A stretch of DNA of 20,043 bases. Source: a virus. The stretch lies in IMG/VR virus record IMGVR_UViG_3300042306_000354, positions 1 through 20,043 of that record, one strand, 5' to 3'. The notes below the pieces were generated by a model. The model did not search any database. It was not told the origin of the DNA and saw nothing but the letters and a program-made list of their open reading frames with translations. The position numbers were made by a program, and so were the translations under genes. Positions 13,786-20,042 of this stretch are shown one piece after another; the first letter of the stretch is position 1, and the number at the start of each line of letters is the position of its first letter.

Positions 13786-14523
13786 ATGCGGCTTCTTCTG
13801 GTCATCGCCTGGGTGGCATTGGCTGGTTGCAAGTCGTCCAAGCCAGTAGACGCCCCGCTGCCTAAGCAGCCAGACGCACCGACCAAGCCCGACGCCGTCG
13901 CCACCCTCGGTAAGGACTTGGATAAGACGGATCACCGGGTCGGTGCCGCCCTCGTCGCCATCGAGAAGAACGCCGACAAGCCCAAGGTGGTCGTCGCCGA
14001 GTCTCGCCTAGCTCAGTCTTACCTCCCCCCTCCCCCAGAGGCGGACGTGGCCTTCAGCATGGCTCGCGCAGCCAAGGGTAGCGAAATCGACTACGCCAAG
14101 CAAATGGAGTTCGGACGCAAACTCGCCACCGCCGTCAACAAGGCGTGGGAGAAACTGGAAGCCGACCAAGCCGAAGCCAAGCGCGTCTCCGACCTCAAAG
14201 ATGGCCGTATCAAGGAACTCCAAGCCGAAATCGAACGGGTCAAGAAGGACGCCTCCGCCCAGACTTGGACGCTTGTCGGTGCCGGTCTCGCCGTCATCGG
14301 TGCCCTGACCACCGCCTTCCTCGGCCCGAAAATCGGCATCCCCCTCCTGCTATGCGGGGCGTTCTGCGGATCGGTGCCGTTCATCATCGACAGTCCATAT
14401 TTTGAGTACATTGCCGGGGCCACTTTGCTGATCGCCGCCGGCCTCGGCCTCTGGTGGCTCGCCGACAAGGTACGGGATTCCGTACGCTCTAACGACCATG
14501 ACGAAACGCCGCCAAAAGAGTAA
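13786..14523 (+). CDS. Lipoprotein with coiled coil and three TM segments (spanin-like, putative)
   Basis: This 245-residue protein begins with a lipoprotein signal peptide: a hydrophobic core LLLVIAWVALAG, then Cys15 in the lipobox LAGC, with Lys at +2, which suits outer-membrane sorting. A Pro-rich linker (17-36) is followed by a charged helical region (about 95-155, including RIKELQAEIERVKK), probably a coiled coil. Three hydrophobic segments come next at about 161-180, 183-201 and 208-226, then a hydrophilic tail. An outer-membrane lipid anchor joined to an inner-membrane C-terminus is the layout of unimolecular spanins such as T1 gp11, but those have one C-terminal TM, not three. It lies beside a probable holin. 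Spanin function is inferred. An unrelated membrane lipoprotein remains possible. Confidence 0.55.
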   Translation: MRLLLVIAWVALAGCKSSKPVDAPLPKQPDAPTKPDAVATLGKDLDKTDHRVGAALVAIEKNADKPKVVVAESRLAQSYLPPPPEADVAFSMARAAKGSEIDYAKQMEFGRKLATAVNKAWEKLEADQAEAKRVSDLKDGRIKELQAEIERVKKDASAQTWTLVGAGLAVIGALTTAFLGPKIGIPLLLCGAFCGSVPFIIDSPYFEYIAGATLLIAAGLGLWWLADKVRDSVRSNDHDETPPKE

Positions 14524-14782
14524 GGTCAAGTGGGTCAAGCTCGGTCGCCAGCGAGCCTGGGGTCAGGCTACCATCGGCGAAGGGCTGATTGAAATTGACC
14601 CGCGCCTCGGGGCCAAGCGGCAGTTGGAAGTCCTCTGCCATGAGCAAGTCCACCTGACCTTCCCCGAACTCTCAGAAGCCCAAGTCGACCGCGCTGGCAA
14701 AGACCTCGCCGCCATGCTCTGGGATCAGGACTACCGCCGTGTCCTGCTCGCCCCTAACGCCAAGCCCCCGAAGATTTCGTGA
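14498..14782 (+). CDS. Small HExxH zinc-metallopeptidase-like protein
   Basis: This 94-residue protein has a basic N-terminus, then IGEGLIEIDPRL, and the motif LCHEQVHLTFPELSE with His48, Glu49 and His52 forming a zincin HExxH. Glu60 is a possible third metal ligand. The end (LAAMLWDQDYRRV) matches a helix-turn often seen in small phage and bacterial proteins of this type. The ATG lies inside the lipoprotein gene (26-base overlap), and its stop overlaps the next GTG start, so translation is probably coupled. Sitting in a lysis-type cassette, it could act on peptidoglycan or protein, or be a SprT-like accessory; the motif does not tell these apart. Confidence 0.6.
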   Translation: MTKRRQKSKVKWVKLGRQRAWGQATIGEGLIEIDPRLGAKRQLEVLCHEQVHLTFPELSEAQVDRAGKDLAAMLWDQDYRRVLLAPNAKPPKIS

Positions 14783-15141
14783 GCGCGGCACCTCTCAATC
14801 CCGACGACATCCCTAGGGAGGTCAAGGACGGCGTCGTGGCTGGCGTCCTAGGTGGCCTAGCGATGGTGGCCAGACTTCTCCTCAGTACCGAGCCAGTCTC
14901 GATTGGCTGGGTAATCCGCCGTGTCCTCGCCGCTGCAATCACCGCCGCCTTGGTCGGCTATTGCATCCAAGACCATATTCAAAACGCCGGCCTGAAAATG
15001 GGCGTCGTGGGTGCCAGCGGCTATGCCGCGCCAGAATGTCTGGACTACCTGATGAGGTATATCAAGTCGAAGGGCGACGCCGAGGTAGGCGTCCCGAAAA
15101 AAGATGCCAAAAAAAGACCTGCCTCCAAGCGACGCAAGTGA
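14779..15141 (+). CDS. Holin (LydA / holin superfamily III-like, putative)
   Basis: This 120-residue protein has three hydrophobic segments (about 17-35, 42-62 and 71-90), separated by short polar turns, and a strongly basic C-terminal tail (KKDAKKRPASKRRK). The first segment GVLGGLAMVARLLL, a basic VIRRVL turn, an Ala-rich second segment, and a third with GVVGASGYAAPECLDYL match the pattern of LydA-type phage holins. The start is GTG, sharing GTGA with the previous stop. Holins trigger lysis by forming holes in the inner membrane. The 3' end overlaps the next ORF by 38 bases. Confidence 0.65.
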   Translation: MSAAPLNPDDIPREVKDGVVAGVLGGLAMVARLLLSTEPVSIGWVIRRVLAAAITAALVGYCIQDHIQNAGLKMGVVGASGYAAPECLDYLMRYIKSKGDAEVGVPKKDAKKRPASKRRK

Positions 15142-15442
15142 GAGCAACCTGCTCTTCGCCGTCATCGGCCTGGTCGTCGCCGCCGGCCTCGCCGCAGCCA
15201 TGTCGGCTTGGATCGCAGGCTTCGTCCTAGACCAGCTCCAGAATACGGACGCCCTCGTCATGCTGGTCACCGACGGGGGGCTGAAGTCGGACTCCAAGGA
15301 TTTGGAGCGGAATATGTCCACCGCCACCCTCGCCCTTCAGTCCTGCCGGGACTTGGGCTGGGCTTTGGGCGTAGGCTGTCTGGGGGTCGGGTTGGCAGTA
15401 GTAGTCAGACTACGGAAGAAAACGCCGCCACGGGCTTCCTAG
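15104..15442 (+). CDS. Two-TM membrane protein, unknown function (possible lysis regulator)
   Basis: I do not recognise this 112-residue protein. It has TM segments at about 15-41 (LLFAVIGLVVAAGLAAAMSAW) and 84-102 (LGWALGVGCLGVGLAVVVRL), with about 40 polar residues between and a short basic tail. Its ATG lies inside the holin gene, 38 bases before that gene's stop. As the last gene of the late region, beside a holin, an antiholin or second holin is plausible. The stop codon shares CTAG with the stop of the opposing replication gene. There is no room for a terminator between them. Confidence 0.55.
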   Translation: MPKKDLPPSDASESNLLFAVIGLVVAAGLAAAMSAWIAGFVLDQLQNTDALVMLVTDGGLKSDSKDLERNMSTATLALQSCRDLGWALGVGCLGVGLAVVVRLRKKTPPRAS

Positions 15443-17427
15443 GCGTCGTATTTGGTGCCTTGGTAGTACAACGCCGCCCCTACCTTGCGGGGTTCGATGA
15501 TGCCGTTCGTGACCATAGCCTTGATGAGGGCTTCCGCCTGGTCGCGCTGGAGTTTGTGATCCGCCACCAGTTCCTCCAGCAAAGCCCCCCGGCTCAGGCG
15601 GGGCTTGGACTCAAAGTGTCGATACTGCTGCCCGACCTTGAGCAGCTCGAAACCGCCGGCCAAGGGGGCGACCTCCCAGAATACCCGGTCGTCCGAGTGC
15701 TTGAGTTTCAGGACAAGGGTAGGCTTGCCGTCGGGCGTCCGCATCCCCGCTTCCTTGCCGCGCTTCGACAGGTTGAATGAGAACACCGGCAAGTCCTTCG
15801 ACTCCCGACGGATGTTCAGGACGGCGCGGACGTAGTTCACCAACTCCGCTCCGCCCGTACCGCTGTACATCATGTCCGAGAAGGTCTGGCCGTCCGTGAC
15901 CTCCTTGGCCTTCGGCTTGCCTTCGTGGTGGATCAGGATGGCGATGCACCCCGTCTCCTTGAGCATCGGCTCCAGCAGGCCACGGCAGAAGTTAGTCACG
16001 TCGACGTTGTCGTTGATGTTGCCGCCGATGTAGGCCATCAGCGGGTCGAGGACGATGACGTCCAACTTATGCCGGACGATGATCTTACGGGCGAGCTGGA
16101 TGATATCTGAGCCGCGCTTCGACGACTCGTTGAAGAAATGCAGATGTTGCCTGACCATCGCCTTCTCGTCGTTATTCAGTCTCATGCCCGACATCACCCC
16201 TTGGAAGGACTGAGCCATGTCGCCGACATCGCCTTCCGCCTGGAGGACGCCCATCTTCAGCGGGTGCTTCGCCGGGATGCCGAACAACTCCCGTCCGCAA
16301 GCCCATGACATGGCCATCTGCATTGCGAAGGAAGACTTGCCGATGCCGGACTGTGCGGTGATCAGCAGCGAGCCGCCCTTCTGCAACCAGCGTCCGTGGC
16401 CGATGACCGTGTTGGGGTCGTTCAGGACGTCGTAGTTCTCAAGGACATCGGTCGTTACCTCCTCGGGAAAGTCCTGACCCTCACGCCACGCCATGAATTC
16501 GTCCCAGTCCAGCGAACCAATCTTGAACGCCACTATTCTTTGCTCGTTCTCGCCGCGCATGATGCCCCCCAGCCGGCTCCATCGGGAAGGGTTCTTGTTC
16601 TGCGGGTCGGGTTCGTGGTCGGAAAGGTAGTCATACACCGTATTACGCCGTTCCTCCCATTGCTCCTTGCTCTGGGCGTCGACACGCACCCAAGCGTGGA
16701 CGGACTTGCCGCCCGAGTCGACGAGCAGGCTGATGGGCAGGTTGGACTGCTGGAAGATGGCAATCTGCTCGTCCTTGGCCTTCTTGTCGAACTCGACCAA
16801 GACGTGGCGGTAGGCCGAAACCGAGTTGTCCGTACCCGTGAAGTCGTCAGGCGTGAAGGGGTTGATACGAATCCAAGCCCCCGACTCCGTGCCGGCGAAC
16901 TTCGCAGCCCCCACGGCTCCGGGGCCGAAGAACTTGGTGATCCATTCGGCACGGGTCAGGAAGATGCCCTTCGACGCCGGGAACCACTTGCCGTCTTCGG
17001 TCTGGCCGGCCTCGTTCGTGATGCAGATGACGTCCTCGTCCTTAAAGCAGTTCAGCAGCACGTCGGCGGTCGTGAACGGCGTCTGCACGTCGACCAGCTC
17101 GGCGACACGGTTTGGGTCGAAGACGAAGCGTCCGTTCGCGCCGACACGGCGTTCCTTGCCGGCGACGAGCCAGCCCTTCTGACGTTCGTGCGGCTTGACG
17201 TAGGCGTCGTTCAACTTGTGACGCAGGTCTTTCTCAGACCAAGGCGGCGAGCAACGGGCGTTGAACTCCTGAAGCAAGGCCCAGGCGTCCGACCACGGCA
17301 GGTCGAAGCCGTTGGCCAGAATGCTGGCAGCGCGGTAGGTGGCAGGGTGACCGCCTTGGCCTGCGACGGCGGCAGGCAGCTTGGCGAGATAGGCTCTCGC
17401 CCCGGAAATGCGATCTTCGGTGGTCAT
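15439..17427 (-). CDS. Primase-helicase fusion (AEP-like primase plus RepA-like helicase)
   Basis: This 662-residue replication protein probably lays down primers and unwinds phage DNA. The N-terminus (about 25-75; HPATYRAASILANGFDLPW, then PPWSEKDLRHKL) resembles PriCT-type primase-associated domains. An AEP-like region follows with LVEFD (about 210-214, possible metal-binding acidic motif), SGGKSVHAWVRVD (about 238-250, S-x-H motif) and SRWSRLGGIMR (about 281-291). A RecA-fold helicase comes next: Walker A AQSGIGKS (about 358-365), Walker B VIVLDPL (about 457-463) and LIHHEGKP (about 498-505). The end looks like a winged helix (RGALLEELVADHKLQRDQA). An in-frame ATG at 17442 adds five residues; the ATG at 17427 shares TGATG with the upstream stop, as elsewhere here, and is preferred. 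Confidence 0.85.
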   Translation of the reverse strand: MTTEDRISGARAYLAKLPAAVAGQGGHPATYRAASILANGFDLPWSDAWALLQEFNARCSPPWSEKDLRHKLNDAYVKPHERQKGWLVAGKERRVGANGRFVFDPNRVAELVDVQTPFTTADVLLNCFKDEDVICITNEAGQTEDGKWFPASKGIFLTRAEWITKFFGPGAVGAAKFAGTESGAWIRINPFTPDDFTGTDNSVSAYRHVLVEFDKKAKDEQIAIFQQSNLPISLLVDSGGKSVHAWVRVDAQSKEQWEERRNTVYDYLSDHEPDPQNKNPSRWSRLGGIMRGENEQRIVAFKIGSLDWDEFMAWREGQDFPEEVTTDVLENYDVLNDPNTVIGHGRWLQKGGSLLITAQSGIGKSSFAMQMAMSWACGRELFGIPAKHPLKMGVLQAEGDVGDMAQSFQGVMSGMRLNNDEKAMVRQHLHFFNESSKRGSDIIQLARKIIVRHKLDVIVLDPLMAYIGGNINDNVDVTNFCRGLLEPMLKETGCIAILIHHEGKPKAKEVTDGQTFSDMMYSGTGGAELVNYVRAVLNIRRESKDLPVFSFNLSKRGKEAGMRTPDGKPTLVLKLKHSDDRVFWEVAPLAGGFELLKVGQQYRHFESKPRLSRGALLEELVADHKLQRDQAEALIKAMVTNGIIEPRKVGAALYYQGTKYDA

Positions 17428-17984
17428 CAGAGGGAACCCCATTGAGCGGCCATAGCGTCGGCGATGCCTTGGAACGTCTTAGACCTAATCTTCCACCTGT
17501 CAGCCGTGGGAGGAAGTTTCCATACGCGCTGTTCTCGCCCGTCGACGACATCGGTCGGAACAAGGCACGGCAAGTTTTTAAGCCAGAGGCAAGTGGCCTT
17601 CGTTTCCCCGTGGCCGAACTGCCAAGGCTGGATAATCTGGTCGGGTTTGCGAATCTTGGAACTGATGATGCTGATGGGGTTTTCCAAGGCAATACGGGGA
17701 ATGTCTGCGTTAAGCAGCCGGCTCACAAAATCCAAAGCTTGCTGCTGCCGTCCATCGGCCTGCTTTGCCTTGAAATGCCTGGCACCGCTGACGGCCAAGT
17801 GGGTGCATGGCGGGTGAGCGATAATCATGTCCCATCCTTGGTCGATGATGTCGAACACGTCGCCCTGATAATGCGGCCCCGGAACATCCGTAGGCAGCAG
17901 ATCGCAGGACATAGCATCGTGACCAGCCTTGATGAAGGCGTCGCGCACGGTGCCGGAGTATTCGCAGGCAATGAGGATTTTCAT
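17427..17984 (-). CDS. Short C5-cytosine DNA methyltransferase-like protein
   Basis: This 185-residue protein has the core C5-methyltransferase motifs: MKILIACEYSGTVRDAFIKAG (motif I, SAM binding), then AHPPCTHLA (58-60 PPC, catalytic cysteine Cys60), and ALENPISI (101-103 ENP, motif VI). The phage-typical QPWQFGHGETKATCLWLKN comes next and a closing IRSKTFQGIADAMAAQW resembles motif X. It is much shorter than Dcm-type enzymes and has almost no room for a target recognition domain, so specificity may be low or partner-dependent. A role in protecting phage DNA from restriction is the usual inference. An in-frame TTG at 17993 is a weaker start than ATG 17984. It overlaps the primase-helicase gene by one base. 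Confidence 0.75.
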   Translation of the reverse strand: MKILIACEYSGTVRDAFIKAGHDAMSCDLLPTDVPGPHYQGDVFDIIDQGWDMIIAHPPCTHLAVSGARHFKAKQADGRQQQALDFVSRLLNADIPRIALENPISIISSKIRKPDQIIQPWQFGHGETKATCLWLKNLPCLVPTDVVDGREQRVWKLPPTADRWKIRSKTFQGIADAMAAQWGSL

Positions 17985-17985
17985 A

Positions 17986-18014
17986 GGTGGCAAAATCTTT
18001 ATCCCCCCGCCACC
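17986..18014 (-). other. Inverted repeat upstream of the methyltransferase start
   Basis: GGTGGC at 17986-17991 and GCCACC at 18009-18014 can form a six-pair stem with a 17-base loop. On the minus-strand mRNA one arm ends just before the ATG at 17984, so the structure could limit access to the start. It is the only gap of more than about 30 bases among the minus-strand genes. With six base pairs and no T-run it is weak evidence. Confidence 0.3.
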
Positions 18015-18022
18015 CTACGGCG

Positions 18023-18250
18023 TCAACCGTAAAAGTATTTCATCTGGATACGCTTACCGTCGAAGAAGCGTAACTTGAGTTGCTTCATCTCGCCGGCCTT
18101 GACCAGTTCCAGCACCCATTCCCGTGCCGTCGTGCGGTGAACCTTCCATTCCTTGGTCAACTGCTCCAAGTCCTTGAAGCCTTTGGGAATCTCGTCGGCT
18201 CCCTTAGACCTTATTTTCCAGAGTTTCTTCAGGACTTCGTCGGTCTTCAT
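18023..18250 (-). CDS. Small winged-helix / HTH-like protein
   Basis: This 75-residue protein has one clear helix-turn-helix-like stretch (LEQLTKEWKVHRTTAREWVLEL) followed by VKAGEMKQLKLR and a strand pair ending GKRIQMKYFYG, the layout of a small winged helix. It is basic, suggesting DNA binding, so a regulator or accessory replication protein is likely. The chosen ATG (18250) overlaps the stop of the phosphoesterase gene as ATGA, the usual junction on this strand. An upstream in-frame ATG at 18265 would add five residues. It precedes the methyltransferase by a 38-base gap. Confidence 0.65.
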   Translation of the reverse strand: MKTDEVLKKLWKIRSKGADEIPKGFKDLEQLTKEWKVHRTTAREWVLELVKAGEMKQLKLRFFDGKRIQMKYFYG

Positions 18251-18969
18251 ACGGGTAAAATCCATTCGTCTTGGCCGTGAGGCTGCTCATGCACCCACGG
18301 TATGAGTTTCTCGTCGGTATAGTAGCCGAAGACCATGCCCTGCGACCAGGCGAACGTGGCGCGGCGGGTATTTGCATAATCCATAGCCCCCCGGCGGGTC
18401 AGGGTGCCGACGCTGATGCCCGTCGGAGTATCGTCCCGGCGTCCGGTCATGCGACCTACCTTGTGGGTATGGGCGAAGATTACGTTCCCGTACATCTCGG
18501 CCATGTCCCGGGGTGCGTTCTCCCCGTAGACGGTTCCGTGGGTGAACTTGTAGTTGGCCAACTGGAACGCCTGCCAGATGCCCGTGTACTCGATGAACAG
18601 GGCTTTACGCTTCCGGCAATGCTCGGTGATATCGTTGATCAGGCGAAGGGCGTAGCCAGAATAGACTTCGTCGTCCGAAGCCGCTTCGCGCCACAGGCGG
18701 ACTTCATGGTTGCCGGCCAAAACGACGTTCGGGCGGAGCTGGTCGAGGAACTTCAGCCCCCCGCCGATATCGGGTTCGACGGCGTCGCCCTTGCCCCGCG
18801 CCGACGACATGAAGGGCGTCATGTCCACGAAGTCGCCTAGGTGGACGGTGCAATGTGGACGCCAGCGTTCCTTGAACTTCAGGACGCCCTCGATGGCCTT
18901 CGGGTCGGCATACATCCCGTGGGAGCAGCCAACCGCCATGAACCGCTTCCAGCCCTTATTGATGTTCAT
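18247..18969 (-). CDS. Calcineurin-like metallophosphoesterase
   Basis: This 240-residue protein shows most of the metallophosphoesterase motifs in order: GCSHG (14-18, motif I), GDFVD (45-49), GNHE (86-89), THG (143-145) and AHTHK (166-170). These residues normally bind two metal ions that cleave phosphoester bonds in nucleic acids, nucleotides or phosphoproteins. Motif I normally reads D-x-H, but here the position of the Asp is Cys (C-S-H). One bridging or site-1 ligand may therefore be missing or replaced. Phages often encode such enzymes among replication genes; the substrate is unknown. It overlaps the upstream gene by 14 bases. Confidence 0.8.
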   Translation of the reverse strand: MNINKGWKRFMAVGCSHGMYADPKAIEGVLKFKERWRPHCTVHLGDFVDMTPFMSSARGKGDAVEPDIGGGLKFLDQLRPNVVLAGNHEVRLWREAASDDEVYSGYALRLINDITEHCRKRKALFIEYTGIWQAFQLANYKFTHGTVYGENAPRDMAEMYGNVIFAHTHKVGRMTGRRDDTPTGISVGTLTRRGAMDYANTRRATFAWSQGMVFGYYTDEKLIPWVHEQPHGQDEWILPV

Positions 18970-19177
18970 TGTTATTCTTAGGCAGGTGTTTAGGGGGTCT
19001 ACCCGTTCCAGAGTAGACGAAAGACACCTTCATCCGGGCGGCGGCTTCCTGCACGGCGCGGAGGCTATACTCGTATGCATAGGCGGTCTCCTTGGCGGTC
19101 AGGCCGTGCTTGATGCCCTCTAGGACGGCCAGCCTTGCCGGCGGACGCCCGTAGCAATTAATCTTCTGGCGGCTCAT
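18956..19177 (-). CDS. Small HTH protein, paralogue A
   Basis: This 73-residue protein starts at an ATG that shares ATGA with the upstream stop; a longer frame to 19273 would start inside another gene and is not preferred. The core (AVLEGIKHGLTAKETAYAY, then YSLRAVQEAAARM) is a helix-turn-helix pattern. It aligns without gaps to the core of the protein at 19419-19601, with 11 of 37 residues identical. Basic ends (GRPPARL and GTGRPPKHL) suit DNA binding. A small regulator or nucleoid-associated role is likely; target unknown. Confidence 0.6.
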   Translation of the reverse strand: MSRQKINCYGRPPARLAVLEGIKHGLTAKETAYAYEYSLRAVQEAAARMKVSFVYSGTGRPPKHLPKNNNEHQ

Positions 19178-19422
19178 CGGTTGAGCAGGTTGACCGCCTG
19201 GTGATCGCCGTTGTGCAGTTCCCAGAACTCGACGTTGGAACGGCGAAGGGTAGGCAGCACGGTGCGCTTCCACTTGGCCAGCTCGGCGGCAAACTCGTCC
19301 CGGCTGTAGGCCACGAACTCGGGATGCTCGACCTTGCCGCCGTCTAGGATGACGAGCAGGGCGTGGCAGCGGCGGGGCATCTTATGGGTGTACTCGGTCA
19401 GGTTGATAGGGGGCTTTCTCAT
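19174..19422 (-). CDS. Small hypothetical protein
   Basis: I do not recognise this 82-residue protein. It looks like a compact alpha/beta fold: a strand (HALLVILDGGKVEHPEFVAYS), a helix (RDEFAAELAKWKRTVLPTL), and an end strand (NVEFWELHN). No catalytic motif, membrane segment or signal peptide is visible. It lies between the two related HTH proteins, with ATGA overlaps on both sides, so the three are co-translated. A partner role for one of the HTH proteins is possible but not shown. Confidence 0.6.
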   Translation of the reverse strand: MRKPPINLTEYTHKMPRRCHALLVILDGGKVEHPEFVAYSRDEFAAELAKWKRTVLPTLRRSNVEFWELHNGDHQAVNLLNR

Positions 19423-19601
19423 GTGCGATGTTTGGAGGGTTTTAGTTTAAGGTTAAGGTGTCGGGCGGCTTCGTAAAGGCTGGCGCGGCGGTAGCCGTAC
19501 TTGGCCTCGATGTCGGCGTAGGTCAGGCCGGCTGCGTGGGCTTCGATGACCGCTTGCTTGATTTTGCCGTAGTTGTTTGGGCGGAGGGAGTGGGTTGCCA
19601 T
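19419..19601 (-). CDS. Small HTH protein, paralogue B
   Basis: This 60-residue protein has the core AVIEAHAAGLTYADIEAKYG, then YRRASLYEAARHLNLKL, a good helix-turn-helix. It aligns without gaps to the protein at 18956-19177. The ATG at 19601 is preferred to an upstream TTG at 19610. It overlaps the upstream basic protein by about 79 bases in a different frame. The stop overlaps the next start (ATGA). A DNA-binding regulator is likely. Confidence 0.6.
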   Translation of the reverse strand: MATHSLRPNNYGKIKQAVIEAHAAGLTYADIEAKYGYRRASLYEAARHLNLKLKPSKHRT

Positions 19602-19741
19602 TTGTTCCAAGGTTTGGCCATCAGTTCGTTCCAGCGATCACGGTCGGCTTTATTCACCCGTGCTGCCAGTCGTTTCTCATAGGGGGTAAGTTGCTTCAAG
19701 CCTGGGAGCATAATCTCCGGGCGGCGCTTCTGCTTAGGCAT
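19523..19741 (-). CDS. Small basic hypothetical protein
   Basis: I do not recognise this 72-residue protein. Residues 1-46 look real, with a basic helical pattern (QLTPYEKRLAARVNKADRD, then RWNELMAKPWNKW). The rest is Ser/Thr/Lys-rich low complexity, encoded by DNA that also codes for the HTH protein in another frame. The ATG at 19741 overlaps the end of the upstream coiled-coil gene by eight bases; a longer start at 19798 lies deeper inside that gene and is not preferred. The true end could differ if there is a sequencing error; otherwise the gene has a long out-of-frame overlap. Confidence 0.45.
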   Translation of the reverse strand: MPKQKRRPEIMLPGLKQLTPYEKRLAARVNKADRDRWNELMAKPWNKWQPTPSAQTTTAKSSKRSSKPTQPA

Positions 19742-20042
19742 GGGGCTTGCCCTCCTTGGCGGCGTTCCAATCCCTTGCAAAAGCGGAAGCCATAGCAAAC
19801 ATACAGTCCGTGTTTTCGAGTTCCTTGGTCAGCCGCTCGACCTGTTCCTTGAGGTCTATCTTCTCATCGAGGATTTGCCTAGCCGTCAAAGCGATGTTCT
19901 GAAGTTCGTGCTGTTGCTCAAGATACTTCGTGTTGAGTTCGTCATACATTTCTTCCGTCACAATCAGCCGCACTCCGCCAAGGCGTTCAGTCAGCCGCTC
20001 GACCTCGGCCTTGAGGCGGGCGTTCTCGGCAATAGTATCATC
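19734..20042 (-). CDS. Coiled-coil protein, 5' end outside the window
   Basis: The frame stays open to the right edge: the in-frame GTG at 19973 is not needed as a start, since 23 further codons without a stop lead up to 20042. The visible part (about 102 residues) is a heptad-rich coiled coil with two similar units, ENARLKAEVERLTERL near the edge and EKIDLKEQVERLTKEL in the middle. The C-terminus (AMASAFARDWNAAKEGKPHA) is less regular. No enzyme motif is visible. It is the first visible gene of the minus-strand operon. Function unknown; oligomerisation through the coiled coil is likely. Confidence 0.6.
   Translation of the reverse strand, partial: DDTIAENARLKAEVERLTERLGGVRLIVTEEMYDELNTKYLEQQHELQNIALTARQILDEKIDLKEQVERLTKELENTDCMFAMASAFARDWNAAKEGKPHA

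Noticed and set aside
16396-17445. Open frame of 349 codons on the plus strand inside the primase-helicase gene
   Set aside because: The opposite strand has clear Walker A/B and primase motifs. This frame is Val/Arg/Asp-rich without any motif.
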